Shown here piece after piece: positions 11,901 to 25,588 of a stretch of DNA of 64,000 nucleotides; positions within the stretch are counted from its first letter, which is position 1, and each line of letters starts with the position of its first letter. A program made the translations under genes and the position numbers. The DNA comes from Chionis minor (taxonomy: Eukaryota; Chordata; Aves; Charadriiformes; Chionididae): NCBI GenBank assembly GCA_013398295.1, contig VZSF01009118.1:451310-515309 (forward strand). Reading direction: 5' to 3'. The notes below the pieces were generated by a model that was not told where the DNA came from, searched no databases, and saw only the letters and a list, made by a program, of their open reading frames with translations.

Positions 11901-13599
11901 AGCATGACTGCGTGTGGGAAGGGGAAAGGGCGGCAGCAGTGACCCGTGGCTGCAGCAGCCCACCTTGCCTTTGCCCCGGCCCCCAGCAGTAAGGAGAGAC
12001 CTTTGCTCAGCGGTTACAGCTGAGGAAATGCCGCTGACGTTGGCGATGAGGTGTAAGTGAGAAGCTGGCCTGTCTCTGAAAGCTGCTGATGCTTCTTCTC
12101 TGCCTCCTCCTCCTTCTCCTCCTCCTCCTTCTTCTTCTTCCGATTATAATTATTGTGGTTGTTATCATCATCTTCTTCATCATTTGTATGACAACCACAC
12201 CTGTGGTCCCCAGTTGCAGACTCCAGCCCAAGCAGGGCAGGCTGCAGAAAAGCTTCCTCCCCTGACTGGCCAGTCTCTCAAGGACACCAGACTGGCGACG
12301 AGGGACTACTTGGTCTTGATTAGCTGTGCAAAAGCAGCAACAGCAAATCCTTCTGCACAGTAGATGGTGCAAAACGTCGATGTGCCCAGCGATCGAGGGG
12401 GCAGGCGAGCGATGAGTGGCTCCGGTGCCGTCACAGATAGCACACAGACGTGGCTGTGGGGGCGGCCGGCAGCAGACAGGGATGAGCAACCACCAAGTGG
12501 CTGAAGGGGCTGTTCCATGCCCAGGAGGGTCAGGAGAGGGTCTGAATGTGGGTCTGTGCTCCCCAGGCACTGGGCTGGCTCCTGGTGGGTATTTTCCTGG
12601 CTCCCTGTGATGGAGTTAGACCCAACCTAGACCTGCTTGCTGGGGGAACTTCCCCCTCTTGGTTTTTTCATCCCTCTCTCTCTTTTCATTACTTACACAG
12701 GGTTTGCAGGGAAATGTGCCCCCCAGTTCAAATGTGCCCCCCAGCAGGAAAACTCCCTTTCCCACAGCCTCTCTCCTTCAGTGTCCTCTGCAGGTCCCTC
12801 AACTGCAAACAAAACAGAAGTACCATGTACAGCAGTAACTGCTTTTTTTCTTGATGCAGAGAAATCACATTGCTCAGGACTGTTTCTGTAATCAAATATG
12901 CAAAGCCAGACTTGTTAAAATAAGCACCGTTAAGATAAAGCTTTGGAAGAGTTTTGGGCACACTGGATCCAGCCTTTTGCTGGTCGCAATACCTGCTATT
13001 CCCTTGTAGGCACTACACCATTTGCCACCAACCTGGGGTATTTTATACTCTTGAGCCACCAGCTGAAGGCCAGCCCGGACCAGTAGCAGACCAGTTAGAG
13101 TAGTTAGCAGAGAGCAGGAGTCCACAGGGCCCGCCTGGAAGCACCGGGAGAGTTCTTCAAGCCACCGCAAATTTTAGTGGGTGGGTGCCCAGAGCAGAGC
13201 AACCTCACCCTCAGGGCTGGTCCCCACAGGCGATGCTGCTGGTGATCCCAGCAATAAGGTCGACCTAAACGACAAGGGTTAAGCTGCAGGGAGCACATGG
13301 CCGTAATGAATTTGCTTTGATTCGCTCTGTTCAGCTGGAACTTCGGTTTCCGGAGTTGTCAATTCTGGAAACTTTCATTCACTTCTAATGAAGGCAAAGC
13401 AGGGAGTACAGAAAACAAGCTCAAATGTGCAAGCAGAACCGATCAATTAAGCCTGGTACATCCTGCAGGCTATCAAAATCAATGTACATCATGGTTTAAA
13501 GCAGTATCTGCAGAGCAAAACTCGAGTCGTACCCAAAACATGAACCCTCAAGTTTGTTCTGAAAATGAAGGGTAGAGACTAAAAATAAGATCATAAAGA
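8923..13599. other. Intergenic DNA with several microsatellites
   Basis: No exon recognised. It holds a TTGC tetranucleotide run (about 9699-9720), a GTTT run (10377-10400), a TTAAAA-type AT repeat (10559-10588) and a CTC/CTT tract (12091-12142). The Arg-rich minus-strand frame at 12007-12570 comes from the CTC/CTT tract. Confidence 0.55.
12091..12142. repeat. (CTC/CTT)n trinucleotide tract
   Basis: About 50 bp of CTC and CTT triplets on the + strand, a pure pyrimidine strand apart from one interruption near 12102. The minus strand translates to an arginine run that is an artefact. Confidence 0.9.
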
Positions 13600-14340
13600 C
13601 GGGGATCTCTGCTGCTACGGCTGCTCGGCGCTAGCGCGATTCCTGGGTCTGATGGATTATCTCCGCACCGTTAAAAATGATCAGAGCCCTAAGGCAATTA
13701 ATTCCTCACTTTCAGAGTTTTACTTCTGCGGCAACGAGGATTGCCGTGGACAATAATGTAGGTCAGCGAGAGGGGAGGGTTTGGAGCGGAGGTAAACAAC
13801 CGCCCGGCGGAGAACGAGCGGCGAATACAAAGGCACGGCAACCTGCTAGCAGAGGGAAAAGCCCAAGCCAGACCGGCGCTGCTGCGACCACCAAGCTGGG
13901 GGGGAAGGCAATGCCAAGCAACATCACGGCGGTGACAGGGGCGCAGGAAATTGAGTGACAGGCAGTGCCACGCTGGGGAAGGCGCTGAGCCTGGCCACGG
14001 CAATGCGATTACCCCGCCACCACCTGGGCTTCTCCCTGGCTCCGGTGGGAGAGCGTGGCATCCTGCCTCGCTTTGTATTCAGATGGCGTCCCCGTTGGTA
14101 ACGGTGTCCCTGTCCGGCAGCGGCGGCGGACGTGGGCAGAATGCAGAGAGGCAGCAGAGTCACCTGCTGCCAGGACTGCTGTGGCCACCCAGGCCAGGGA
14201 GGGGATTTTGGCTGAGCCTGCCGGTGTATTGACTCTGAAGGGGTCTAAAACGACACCGCCTTCCCACCCGGTTCAAGTTCACAGCCGCACATCGCAGTGT
14301 CCCCAGCCCCAAGGCACGCAGCTGGCAAGGTGCCGGTATT
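13600..14340. promoter_or_regulatory. CpG-rich patch, possible orphan CpG island
   Basis: CpG dinucleotides are frequent: by eye about 25 in 13611-13940, far above the flanks. Runs such as CGGCGCTAGCGCG and GGCGGAGAACGAGCGGCG lie inside, and a YY1-like GATGGCG lies near 14085. No exon is recognisable. It is about 8 kb upstream of the CCDC85C start, so it could be a distal regulatory element, an unannotated promoter or an unknown first exon. The function is inference. Confidence 0.45.
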
Positions 14341-17300
14341 TGCAAGGTGTCCCTTCCCCAGCACCCAGCCCGAAATATCAGACCCAGCCAGGGTCACCGG
14401 TCCAAACTAAGGGGTGGGAAGCATAGAGGAGAGAACAAATCTGCAAACTCCAGGGGGGTTCTTATTTTCACATGCTCAAGAAGAGACGAGCTGAAAGCGC
14501 AACATTTATATCCGAATTGCAAGCGTGATTTCCCGGAGGGCTTTCCCTCCTTCAGGTTGGTGTGATGATGAGGGCCCTTTGGAAAAAAAGCGTGAGTCTG
14601 GCTTCGATCCAAAACATGCCCAGAATTCAGGGATCTCTGATGCACTGGCACAATAAACAGCTTATTTCCAGCCTTTGCTTTGAACTTCATTGTTTTGAAA
14701 GACGGTGATTAGCAGGAACAGAAAGTGAGCCATAGCCTGTGGCAGCAACCCGGGGTCTTCCACAACATCTCACCGAATGAGTGCCGGGGAAGGACGCTTT
14801 GTCCCTTTTTCCAATCTGGGTCCAATGTCATTTCATTTCAAACACCACACAAGGCAAAGGTAAAGGGTGATGTGTCCGACCGTGAGGAAATCCCCGTGTT
14901 TGGTGTATCACCCCGCATCTTGTAACGCTATTGTAGTTCTTCCTTGGAAAGACTGATGACGGGCTTTGCGTAAGAAAGAAATTTGTGGAGTTTTTATTTT
15001 TGCATAGGGTGAAGGCTAGAACTGGTTGTTGTCAATGAAGCCACCGCTCCTTTAACTTGTGCTGCTTGACACTATGAATTATTCGGATATCTTTATGATA
15101 TATAAAGTGGTGTCAGCATTTTAGGGCATGACTCTCCTTTCTCATCTGCTACAAAACCCCAGTGGCTTCAGTGAGCTATAAAAGGCAAAATTAAGTCTTC
15201 AGCAGCGTCATTGTCTTGCAAGCGGAAAATACACTTTGCCACTGACTGACGGGTGCTAGCAGGCCTAGCTTATAGTATAAAACTGTATTTGTATGTCTCC
15301 GATCCACTAATACAACCAAGAGGTCATTTATTCATTAGGAAATGAGAAATAAGAGTGTAAAGAAGACGGGGTATAGTGTAACATCGTCTGTTTTCTCTAT
15401 TGCAGAACCGCTCAGGTTTCACCGACCTCATGCTGCTAATGCCAATGGCCTCATCTGCTTGAATAGCGAGGTGTCTGTTCTGTAGCCACCCATGCCAAGC
15501 CCAAGCACGGAGCTGTGCCAGGGAAAAGGAGGATGGACGTGGAGCCGAGCGGCAGCGGGGGACTCCAGGAGAGCCCGGGGGGGGCCGTTCCATCCCCCAG
15601 GGCATGGGTTGCTCGGGGGCAACCTGCCAAGCTGGGAGGCTGTTCGGGCTACAACCACTTGCCATGAAACTGAATGCTCCCTGGGAACACAGCTGATATT
15701 TTTCCATTCTCATGTTAGTTTTTCTCCTGTTTTTAAATCAATGATGACAAAGATCATTCTGTTGGAACCGGTCTAAATCCATTGCCAGAGATGGAACAGC
15801 ACTCTGCCTCATTCCAAACATCTGCAAAGGGTTGTGAGGAAAATACAGAGGCAGTGAGAGAAAAAACAAATGCATGTAATATGAATATACTCCTGGCAAA
15901 GCCAGGGGCTGAAATGATGAAGGTTTAAATCTCAGGAGCTTCCTGGGCCTTGCGCAGCAGACCCATGAATGACGTAACTAAAACCTGGCAGTGGTGGTTG
16001 TGATTTGCAGAACAGCCTCCGGCAAGTATCTCCAGGCTGTGGGGCCCAAGTTGTGTCCCCAGATACACAACCACCCACCCCCTGAGCTCTGCATGTAACT
16101 CAGGGCTGAATTTGGCCTCCAGGATGTACCCTGATGTGCCAGTAACTGAGGGGTGCAGTTCAGTGACGCCGAGATGGACGTAAAACCTGACCTTCCATTT
16201 CTCGCACCCATTTGTTGGGTCGCTTGTGTTTATAAAGGAGTATTTACAAAAGGCAAAGACGTATCAAGCTACCTCTGGCCTTCTTCCCATGTTAGATAGG
16301 ATGGTAAATATTTTTGGAAGGGATGTAAACCTTAATGCTTCTGGGAAGAAGCCAAGCAGTACCAGATGGCAGAGAGGAGGAAACTCACCCTATGGGCAGG
16401 TTTTTCACAGTATTCTCATAAGCATCTGGTATTTGCCACTGGCAGAGACGATACGTGGGCCAGTGCTCTGAGCCAGTCTGCCTGCCTCCCTGTTCCTGCT
16501 ACTGGCTGCTTTCTTACCTATTCAGGAGAAGATTCGTCAAATTTTTATTTCTTGACGCACACTTGGATTCAAGGTCTCAGTGGCACTCCTCTTCGGGTAG
16601 ATGATGGTGGAGGAGGTGACTTGGTTCCCTAGCACATGGCTTCAGCTCACAGGCACCTGGCGATCCTGGCGATTCAATCGCTGTAAGAGGAGGTTGGAGA
16701 TTTTCCTTAACACTTGAAAAAAATCCCTCTGATACTGCATGCAGCCTTCTGACTGCGCAATGAAGTTGGATCCCCACCACACACTTAACTAGCAGTGAAA
16801 TTTTTGCTCCAGCTATTATGTATGAGCTTGGGAAGTGTCAATCACCTGCAGCTCTCAGCTAGGAGCAGCATATGCCTATTGCTTCTTAGGATCTAGCTTC
16901 CAGTCCTTTACCAACATACAGTTTAGGGATGGGGGGACAAAACCTCCATTGCGTTGCAAGAAACGGTTAGAAACTGCTGTGAAAATGAAGCTTTGTGAAC
17001 ACTGTGTGTGTGGGTTTTTTAATGGGCTTTTCTTACTTGGCTCAAACATACTGTGTATGTCCACTCTGTAGCTGCCACTGGGATGAGAGCTCTTACTCAG
17101 TATTGCTCCGACAGCCCTGTAAGGGTGCCCGCACGGAGCAAATCTGCACCCAACATGTGAATGTGGACCTCTCAGGTGAATGCAGGACACTTTGAAACAG
17201 GGCTGGCAAATAGCTGTAATTTAAGGCACATCTGGCAGCTATTTTGGATGCTACTCTTCGTAACAGTGTTCAGAGGCTACTCTTTAAGCCTTTTGGAGGA

Positions 17301-20165
17301 CCTGTTATTCCGGCACGGCAAAGCCGTTTGCTGGTCACAACCATAATTCTCCTCTGAATATCCTGAAGGCTTTCAAACAAGTTGTTGCGTTTTAGAATTG
17401 TATGAGCAGTTTCAGGGCATGAAATAAAAGGCTTTGTCGATTCAAGATGAAACCTTCCGCTAATACGTACTACTTTCATAAGGACAGCGAATGAACCGGA
17501 TGGCTCAGTTATATTGCCAGAAGCCAGCATTAAGGAGGCTGCATAATCTTCTACGAGACTGCTTGTTCCTCATAGCTCAGCCAGATGGGCAAATCAAGGC
17601 ATGGAAGACTTTTCACGGGAAGGTTCGGCTGATCTGGGAAAAGGAGGAAGAATGACGCATGACGCTTCTTCAGGTAGCTGCTACCTGGAGAAATGTTCTG
17701 GCTGAAAATACTGCTTAATCAGGCTAGAACCGAGGTACCTATCTTGATAGCAGAGATTAGGAGCGCTGCACATTATTTGTTATCGCACAGCTTTGTTGCA
17801 CAAAGCAGAGTTCCCACTGTCGCAATCTGGATGGCGGATTTCAAAACATGAATTAAGGAGTAGTCCTTGGCACTGATTTATGAGAAAATACCAATGCCAC
17901 AGAGGATGTATAACCCATGTAAATGATTCATGGAGCACACGTTTTACGAGATGGGTCCTCAGCGTGTATAAACTGGAGCGTGGCCTTCATGCACACGCAG
18001 GGGTGTGTACGTCCTAGGCTGCCTTGGAAAAACAATGTCCTAGGAGAGTCCCACTGGGATTCCTCCTGCTCCTCCGCGCACTCCCACAGCTGATGCGTGG
18101 GCTTTGGGAGAGTCACCCCTCTCAGGGGGGGGTGAGGGGGGAGCGGTAACACGGACCCGAGCCGTGACAGTGCCTTTCTGTAATACTAATGTAGCCCTGT
18201 AGAGGGAATGCTTTGGTAAGACTTCAAGGAGTCTAAATATCTCTGTGTTGTATCAGGGACCAAATTCATTTTTTCTGTCACCTGCTGAGTTCAGGAGTTA
18301 ACATCAAGAGCCATTTTACACAGTGGGTTGTTTTGATTTTTTTTCCTAAAATTCTTATCATGCTATAATTCGCTTTAAAATTTCATCCCTGACTGAAGAG
18401 GGTGGAAGTGTCCATTTGATTCAATGCAAGGGGTAGGCTTTGATGCTGTCTTACACGGGCATCAAACGCTTAAGATGACATGCATATTAAAAGTGCTTTT
18501 GACTGGCAGGTTGCAGAAGGCCCCATGGCCAGACGTAACAAAAGGGAATCGTGTTGTTTACCAACTTCTCCTACGCTTCATCTTAAATCGGCACAGGGAA
18601 ATCATAACGTCTCCTGAACAACACCGGGAAATGGGGCTTGTTCGCTCAAACTAAAATCACAAACCCATCAAAAATACTCTGATGTTATGCGTTATTCGTG
18701 TTGATTAAAAATCTGCTTGCAACACTGGGTTTGCTATTGAACATAAAACTGTGCACTGACCTAATCCTTTCCCTCCAAGGTATCAAAGCACTTTAAAAAC
18801 CTACTGCATCCCAGCCCTCGGATCCACGGTGCCCATAGATCATGTGAGCCACAGACACTTGCTGATACCACCAAGTTTCACCCCTCTGCTGTAGCGTGGC
18901 TGCCTTGCCTTTCCAAGCTAAAGGGATTTTCCTCTCCTGCAATGCAACGTTCACCTTGAAGGGAAGGTGAGGGAGCAGAACAGGCGACGACGCGTGGTGT
19001 CCACCCGATTCGGGTCTCACTCACTCAGACCTGCTGACCCCGTCCCTCTCTCTTCCTTGCTAATGGAGGAGTGACACACTGGCTGTTCATCAGGACCAGA
19101 CACCATCTGGGCACCCAGCAGCTGCGATGCCACCTCCGAAGCGTACAGGACTCCGTGTGCCCAAGCACAGCAGGTCACCAGGCTTCAACGGCCACCTGGG
19201 CACCAGAGTGACAGCAGACCCCTTGTGGGTGGCAGCAGGGTTCATCTGTGCCCTTAACTTTTCTGAAAGCACAGACGTACCCACGGAGTACTGAAAGCAA
19301 GCCTTAATCATCACAGGGACTTCCTCTGTGGATATTAATAATCTCCTCGCTTCCTCTGAGGAGCCCCCCTGTCTGTTGGGCTCAGTCTCCACACAGGCAC
19401 CAATAAAGCTCAAACTTTGCAAGGTTTCACCTAGAAAAAACAGCTTTTCCTGGGGAAAAAAGATGAAGCAAACATGAGTGAGGCCCAGCAACACACTGCC
19501 TGGACCGGGCACCACCAGGGTGCAGCTGCACCTGTGTCTGCAGTGCAGGAGGCTTCTCATTCCCTGGTGACTTTGGCCAGCGAGGAACGATTGCTTTGCA
19601 GGGTCCCCCCACTCCGCTCCCCCTTCCCCTGGCCACTGGCCTGGGATCTGCTAGTCAGATCACCGCTTGGGAGCGTCTGGGAGAAGCACTTTCCGCTTCC
19701 TGTGGGGAAGGATGTGATTAAAGCCTTGTAAATAAAAGGCTTGGCTCGGAAAACGCCTGGGTGCCTCCAAGACACGATGCAGCCACGAGCAGTGCCCCGC
19801 TGCAGAGGGTGCTGCCTTCTGGTGGCCTGGCTCTGGGTGGTGAGAAGCAGGAGACGGGGCACAGCCTGATCACACAACCAGGCTGGCCGTGGCCTGTCTG
19901 GGACCTGTCAGAAGGGTCCCAGACCCCAGGAGCAGTGACCTCTCAGCAGACACCTGCAGGGTTCCAAGTCCTAAGGGCTGACTCAGGAGGGACTGACCAA
20001 CGGAGGCTGGGACTGCACCTTCTGGAGAGCTGCCACCAAGGTGGGCACCCAGGTGGGAGCACAGCTCTGGTGTTGCTCCTGGTCCCAGGTGGCCGCTGCT
20101 CTACCTGCTGGGAGTGATCCCCCCAGAAGGGAGCAAACAGGCCTCACCGCTGGCTTGCACGTGAT
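14341..20165. other. Intergenic DNA, no gene seen
   Basis: No exon or repeat family recognised. The part at 14960-15260 is AT-rich and lacks the texture of a repeat. From about 18800 the DNA becomes richer in GC and gives chance frames of 75-156 codons on both strands without known domains. Confidence 0.55.
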
Positions 20166-20375
20166 TGCCTCCTCTCTAGGGACCTACCCTGCTGGTGGAC
20201 AACGTCCTCCTCACATCTTCGTGTCTGCACACTCCATTACCAGGGATCCATCCCCTGCTTATCCCACATGTGCCTCCTCTCTAGGGACCTACCCTGCTGG
20301 TGGAGACTGTCCTCCTCACATCTTTGTGTCTGTAAGCCCCATTACCAGGGATCCATCCCCTGCTTATCCCACATG
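20166..20375. repeat. 105-bp tandem duplication, two copies
   Basis: The unit at 20166-20270 is repeated directly at 20271-20375. Both copies start TGCCTCCTCTCTAGGGACC (the first has one difference just before this word) and end TTATCCCACATG. They differ at roughly ten positions, mostly in the middle, so the duplication is not brand new. The unit does not match a repeat I know. Confidence 0.95.
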
Positions 20376-21184
20376 AAGTCAACTAGTGTCCACACTCTGT
20401 CCTAAGCTCCTCTTACCCTTTGGATAATAAAGGGATAAAAGCTATTTTGGGAGAAGAGAAGGGCCAACAGTGCTCAGGGAGGGGATGAGCTCCCCCTGGG
20501 AGCAGTGAAGTCCTGCTGTTCTGCTTCAGCAAGGAACAGGCAGATGTCTTAGTTTGCCAAGAACGTATCTGGGCTCAGAAACCCAGGAGCACAGACTGGT
20601 GCAGAAAAACATCTGAGAAGCTGCAGCTTTCCCGACTGAGGCTGAGGAAGATAACACCAAAAGGCAGAAGTTGCAATCCTCCATCCCTCTCCGTTCTGAT
20701 GTTTCCTCCACGTACAGGCCATCTGCTCCACATCCCACGTTCTGCCTAGCTCGAGGGTGTCTTCTTGACCAGCTTTCCAGTGTGGCCAGAAAGCTGAGGT
20801 TGCACTGGGTTAACCCCTGGAGTCAAATCATTTACCAAGGTTCCCCGGGAACACAAAACTGGCGATTCCCTAGGGCTTTTTAAGGCTACCCTTGTGGGAA
20901 ATAGCTCGGCGCTGCTCTGTCCTGGCGCATCGTTCATTTTTCCAATGCAACACCGGCCCAGAGCAGCCCGCCGAGAGACAACATAGCCCAGGGAAAAGGG
21001 CATGAGACTGGAAGTCAGGGGATATGATGCAAGGAGATAGGAAATCTGCCTACGTGTTGCCTGGGAAATCCAGTTTATGAACTTTCTGTACCCTTCACCA
21101 GGATGAGCGCGACGTGCGCAGAAGTGATGCCGGCACGCCTGCTCCCGGCAGCTAAGGACCACCGGGAGCCGGGCAGATGTTACA
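20376..21184. other. Intergenic DNA leading into the CpG island
   Basis: No exon or repeat recognised. GC content and CpG frequency rise towards 21184, where the CCDC85C island begins. Confidence 0.55.
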
Positions 21185-21489
21185 GGGGAATAACCGGGCG
21201 GCATCTGCGCCTCCGGGGCAGTTTCCTCCCGCACAGCTGAGGCCCGAGGGAAGCCGCCGGCCCCGGGGAAGCGGCGGGACGCTGGAGCCGGCTGCTCCGA
21301 CCCGCGGGCTCTGCCCGAGGAAGGAGGGACCCGGGGACAAAGGCGACCGCCCTGGGGGGCGGAGCGGGGCCGGGCCCCCCTGACAAAGCCCGCGGCGGGC
21401 GGGGGGGCGGCCGCCGCGGTGCCTCGGGAAGCGCCGCTCCGCTCCCGGCCCGAGCTCGGCGGAGCCGGGGCCGCTCCGGCGCCGTTTTC

Positions 21490-22040
21490 NNNNNNNNNNN
21501 NNNNNNNNNNNNNNNNNNNNNNNNNNNNNNNNNNNNNNNNNNNNNNNNNNNNNNNNNNNNNNNNNNNNNNNNNNNNNNNNNNNNNNNNNNNNNNNNNNNN
21601 NNNNNNNNNNNNNNNNNNNNNNNNNNNNNNNNNNNNNNNNNNNNNNNNNNNNNNNNNNNNNNNNNNNNNNNNNNNNNNNNNNNNNNNNNNNNNNNNNNNN
21701 NNNNNNNNNNNNNNNNNNNNNNNNNNNNNNNNNNNNNNNNNNNNNNNNNNNNNNNNNNNNNNNNNNNNNNNNNNNNNNNNNNNNNNNNNNNNNNNNNNNN
21801 NNNNNNNNNNNNNNNNNNNNNNNNNNNNNNNNNNNNNNNNNNNNNNNNNNNNNNNNNNNNNNNNNNNNNNNNNNNNNNNNNNNNNNNNNNNNNNNNNNNN
21901 NNNNNNNNNNNNNNNNNNNNNNNNNNNNNNNNNNNNNNNNNNNNNNNNNNNNNNNNNNNNNNNNNNNNNNNNNNNNNNNNNNNNNNNNNNNNNNNNNNNN
22001 NNNNNNNNNNNNNNNNNNNNNNNNNNNNNNNNNNNNNNNN
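21490..22040. other. Assembly gap (551 N)
   Basis: Every base is N. The gap is flanked by very GC-rich sequence, the usual reason for drop-out in bird assemblies. It probably hides promoter and 5' UTR sequence of CCDC85C. Translations across it are meaningless. Confidence 0.99.
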
Positions 22041-22041
22041 A

Positions 22042-23403
<1,362 letters not shown>

Positions 23404-25565
23404 TGAGGGTTGGAGTGTTTTTTATCTGGAGGGTTGGTGTTTTGGTTTGTTTTGTCTGTTTGTTTGTTGTTTTTTGGGGGTGTTTTTTGACAAAAAACAA
23501 CCTGTGTTTCCACGGTGAAGTAAACACTGATTTTTCCATCTCTTCCTCCTCTCTCTCTCCCTCCTCCCTTTTAAATATTTTGGTTTGCGTTGGGCTTGTT
23601 AGTCGGCTAGTTTGGTAAGATTGATAAAGAGCCTGGATGAGATTTTGGAAGCGTCTGATGGAAGTGCAGGTCTGCCCCATGGAGCATCATCACCTGTCAG
23701 CTCCATTGGCTGGGGGGCAGGCTGGCTCTGGAATGCTCAGCTCTTTTGGAGAGGTGCAACTCGGCTTCCCCCATCGTTTCCCCGCTCCGCTTCAGAAACA
23801 GGAGGTTTGTTTGTAGAGAAGAGATCGCTCTCAAAGGGACGCTGTACTCACAATTTTGTTTAGCCTAGTCATTAAAGTTAGAGACAGGCTCCACTGTGAA
23901 ATCGTGCCAAGCCTCCTCTGCCAGTTTGTATTCAAAGGAAGTTTCTCCTGTTGTCTAACTGTGATCAGGTATTAAAATAATAATATTGCAATGTCTTTAG
24001 AGCTGAGATTTTTCTTCTCTTTTGGAACCAGCAAGACCAAATATTTGACTTCTAGAAGGAGTAGTTTGGCGGAGAGGGTTCAACGGGAATCAAAGCAGGC
24101 ACCAATCTAGTTAATTGATGTATATAAGACTCCTTTAAATGTTCTTAATCCTCTTTTCTAAACCGAGAGAACTTTTTTTCTGGTTGGGGTACCCTTTCCC
24201 GTCCTCCAAGCACAGAGGTGGGGCTGGAGCCCCAGAGGTTGGCTCTGACTGGTGTCAGCAGTGGATGTGTTCACCAGCTAACCGTGCCTTCAGCTCTCAG
24301 AGCTTTTGGTGGTCCTGGTGGGACCGGGGAGTGCTAGTCCTTTTTTTGGTGATTTATGGCAAGTCCTTATGCCCACGAGATCTGAGGGCACGTGGCACTG
24401 ATCAGCCCAGTTCTCAAGTTCATGAATTTGCCATGTGCAGTCCTGTTGTCACAGCTGTGTGTCTCCACTCGCAGCTGGAGATCTTCCAGCCACCTCACCC
24501 AGTTTGCAGGGACTGCTGGTTTCAAGGGTGATCCAGTCAGCAGATGTTGCAGGGTGCAGCAAGCGTTTTTAAATGTTTGTTGGGTTTTTTTCCTCTCTCT
24601 CTGTGGAAATGAGAAGTATCTGGTTTGCAAATCTGCAGATCGCTTCTGCTCCTGATGTGACTTGGCTTTATTTTTGTAAAGCATCGAGTGGTGCGCACAG
24701 AGGCCCAGACAGCACTTGGCAGGTGTTGGAATGTGCCGTCGCTGTTTTGGGGCAGAACTGCTTGGTGGTTCTGGTTTGAGAACCTTAGAACACATCCCTT
24801 TTAGGTATCCACAGCTGAGCAGCACCAAGCCGGTTGAATTCGTTCCCGTTAACCCAGGGCTCTCGTGCATGTGGGACACCACCACGGCCTCAGAGCTGTC
24901 CCTTCCACCCGGTGCGAGGCACTGGCGGGATTCTCCACGTGGGATTCGTGTCACCCCTGCCTGCAGGAAGAGGAAAGTCTCTGCTTGCAGGGTTGGGTCC
25001 TCATCGCCCTCCTCAAACGTTGTGTGTGTGGGACGGCGCCCAGCAGCACCATCGGGGGGGGACTGGGCTGAGTCCCGTGTCCTGCCCTGTGCAGGGTAAG
25101 GGCAGGGGGGGGCGGCAGAGCACCTGCACATGTCTGTGTTTGCCTGTGCCCCTTTGTCCCCTCCCTCATGCTCCTGCATAGACAGGAGTGTGGGCTCAAG
25201 CATTTCAGACGCGACCTTGGGTGTTGGTGACTTCTGCTCTTGGGGTGGCGGTGGGAGATGGTCTCTGCGGGTGGCATGCTTTGCTGCCAACCTGCCGGCT
25301 TCATTTCGGAGGGGGTGTGTGTGTGTGTGTGGTAGATGCCATCAGCGCTTTTAAAGCTGATAATCCTTGTAAAGATGCAAACAAGCCCGATCTCCCCACT
25401 TAGGTAGTGAAGCTGTAAAATGAGTTGAATAGTTGTCATTCTCAGATAGCATCGGCATTCAGCAAGGCCATTTCCCTGACTGTGCCTTTGGAAGTGCCTC
25501 TCAATACGTATGCAAATGCAAAGCTTATCAGGCCCCTTTTTTGACTGACAGCAAGAAGTCTGGGC

Positions 25566-25588
25566 GGGGGGGGGGGGGGGGGGGGGGG
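25566..25588 (+). repeat. Uninterrupted run of 23 G
   Basis: A pure guanine run preceded by TGGGC. The transcribed RNA carries the G-rich strand, so it could form a G-quadruplex in the nascent intron. Exact length is uncertain because such runs are often misread. Confidence 0.95.

Noticed and set aside
12007..12570. A 187-codon minus-strand frame with a long arginine run
   Set aside because: The run comes from a CTC/CTT microsatellite; the rest has no known domain.
1..21184. Exons of HHIPL1, the expected head-to-head neighbour in mammals
   Set aside because: No recognisable exon was found on either strand; it probably lies further upstream, outside the window.
24367..25290. A 307-codon minus-strand frame in the intron
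   Set aside because: The DNA is GC-rich, overlapping frames exist on the other strand, and no domain, splice context or family resemblance is visible.
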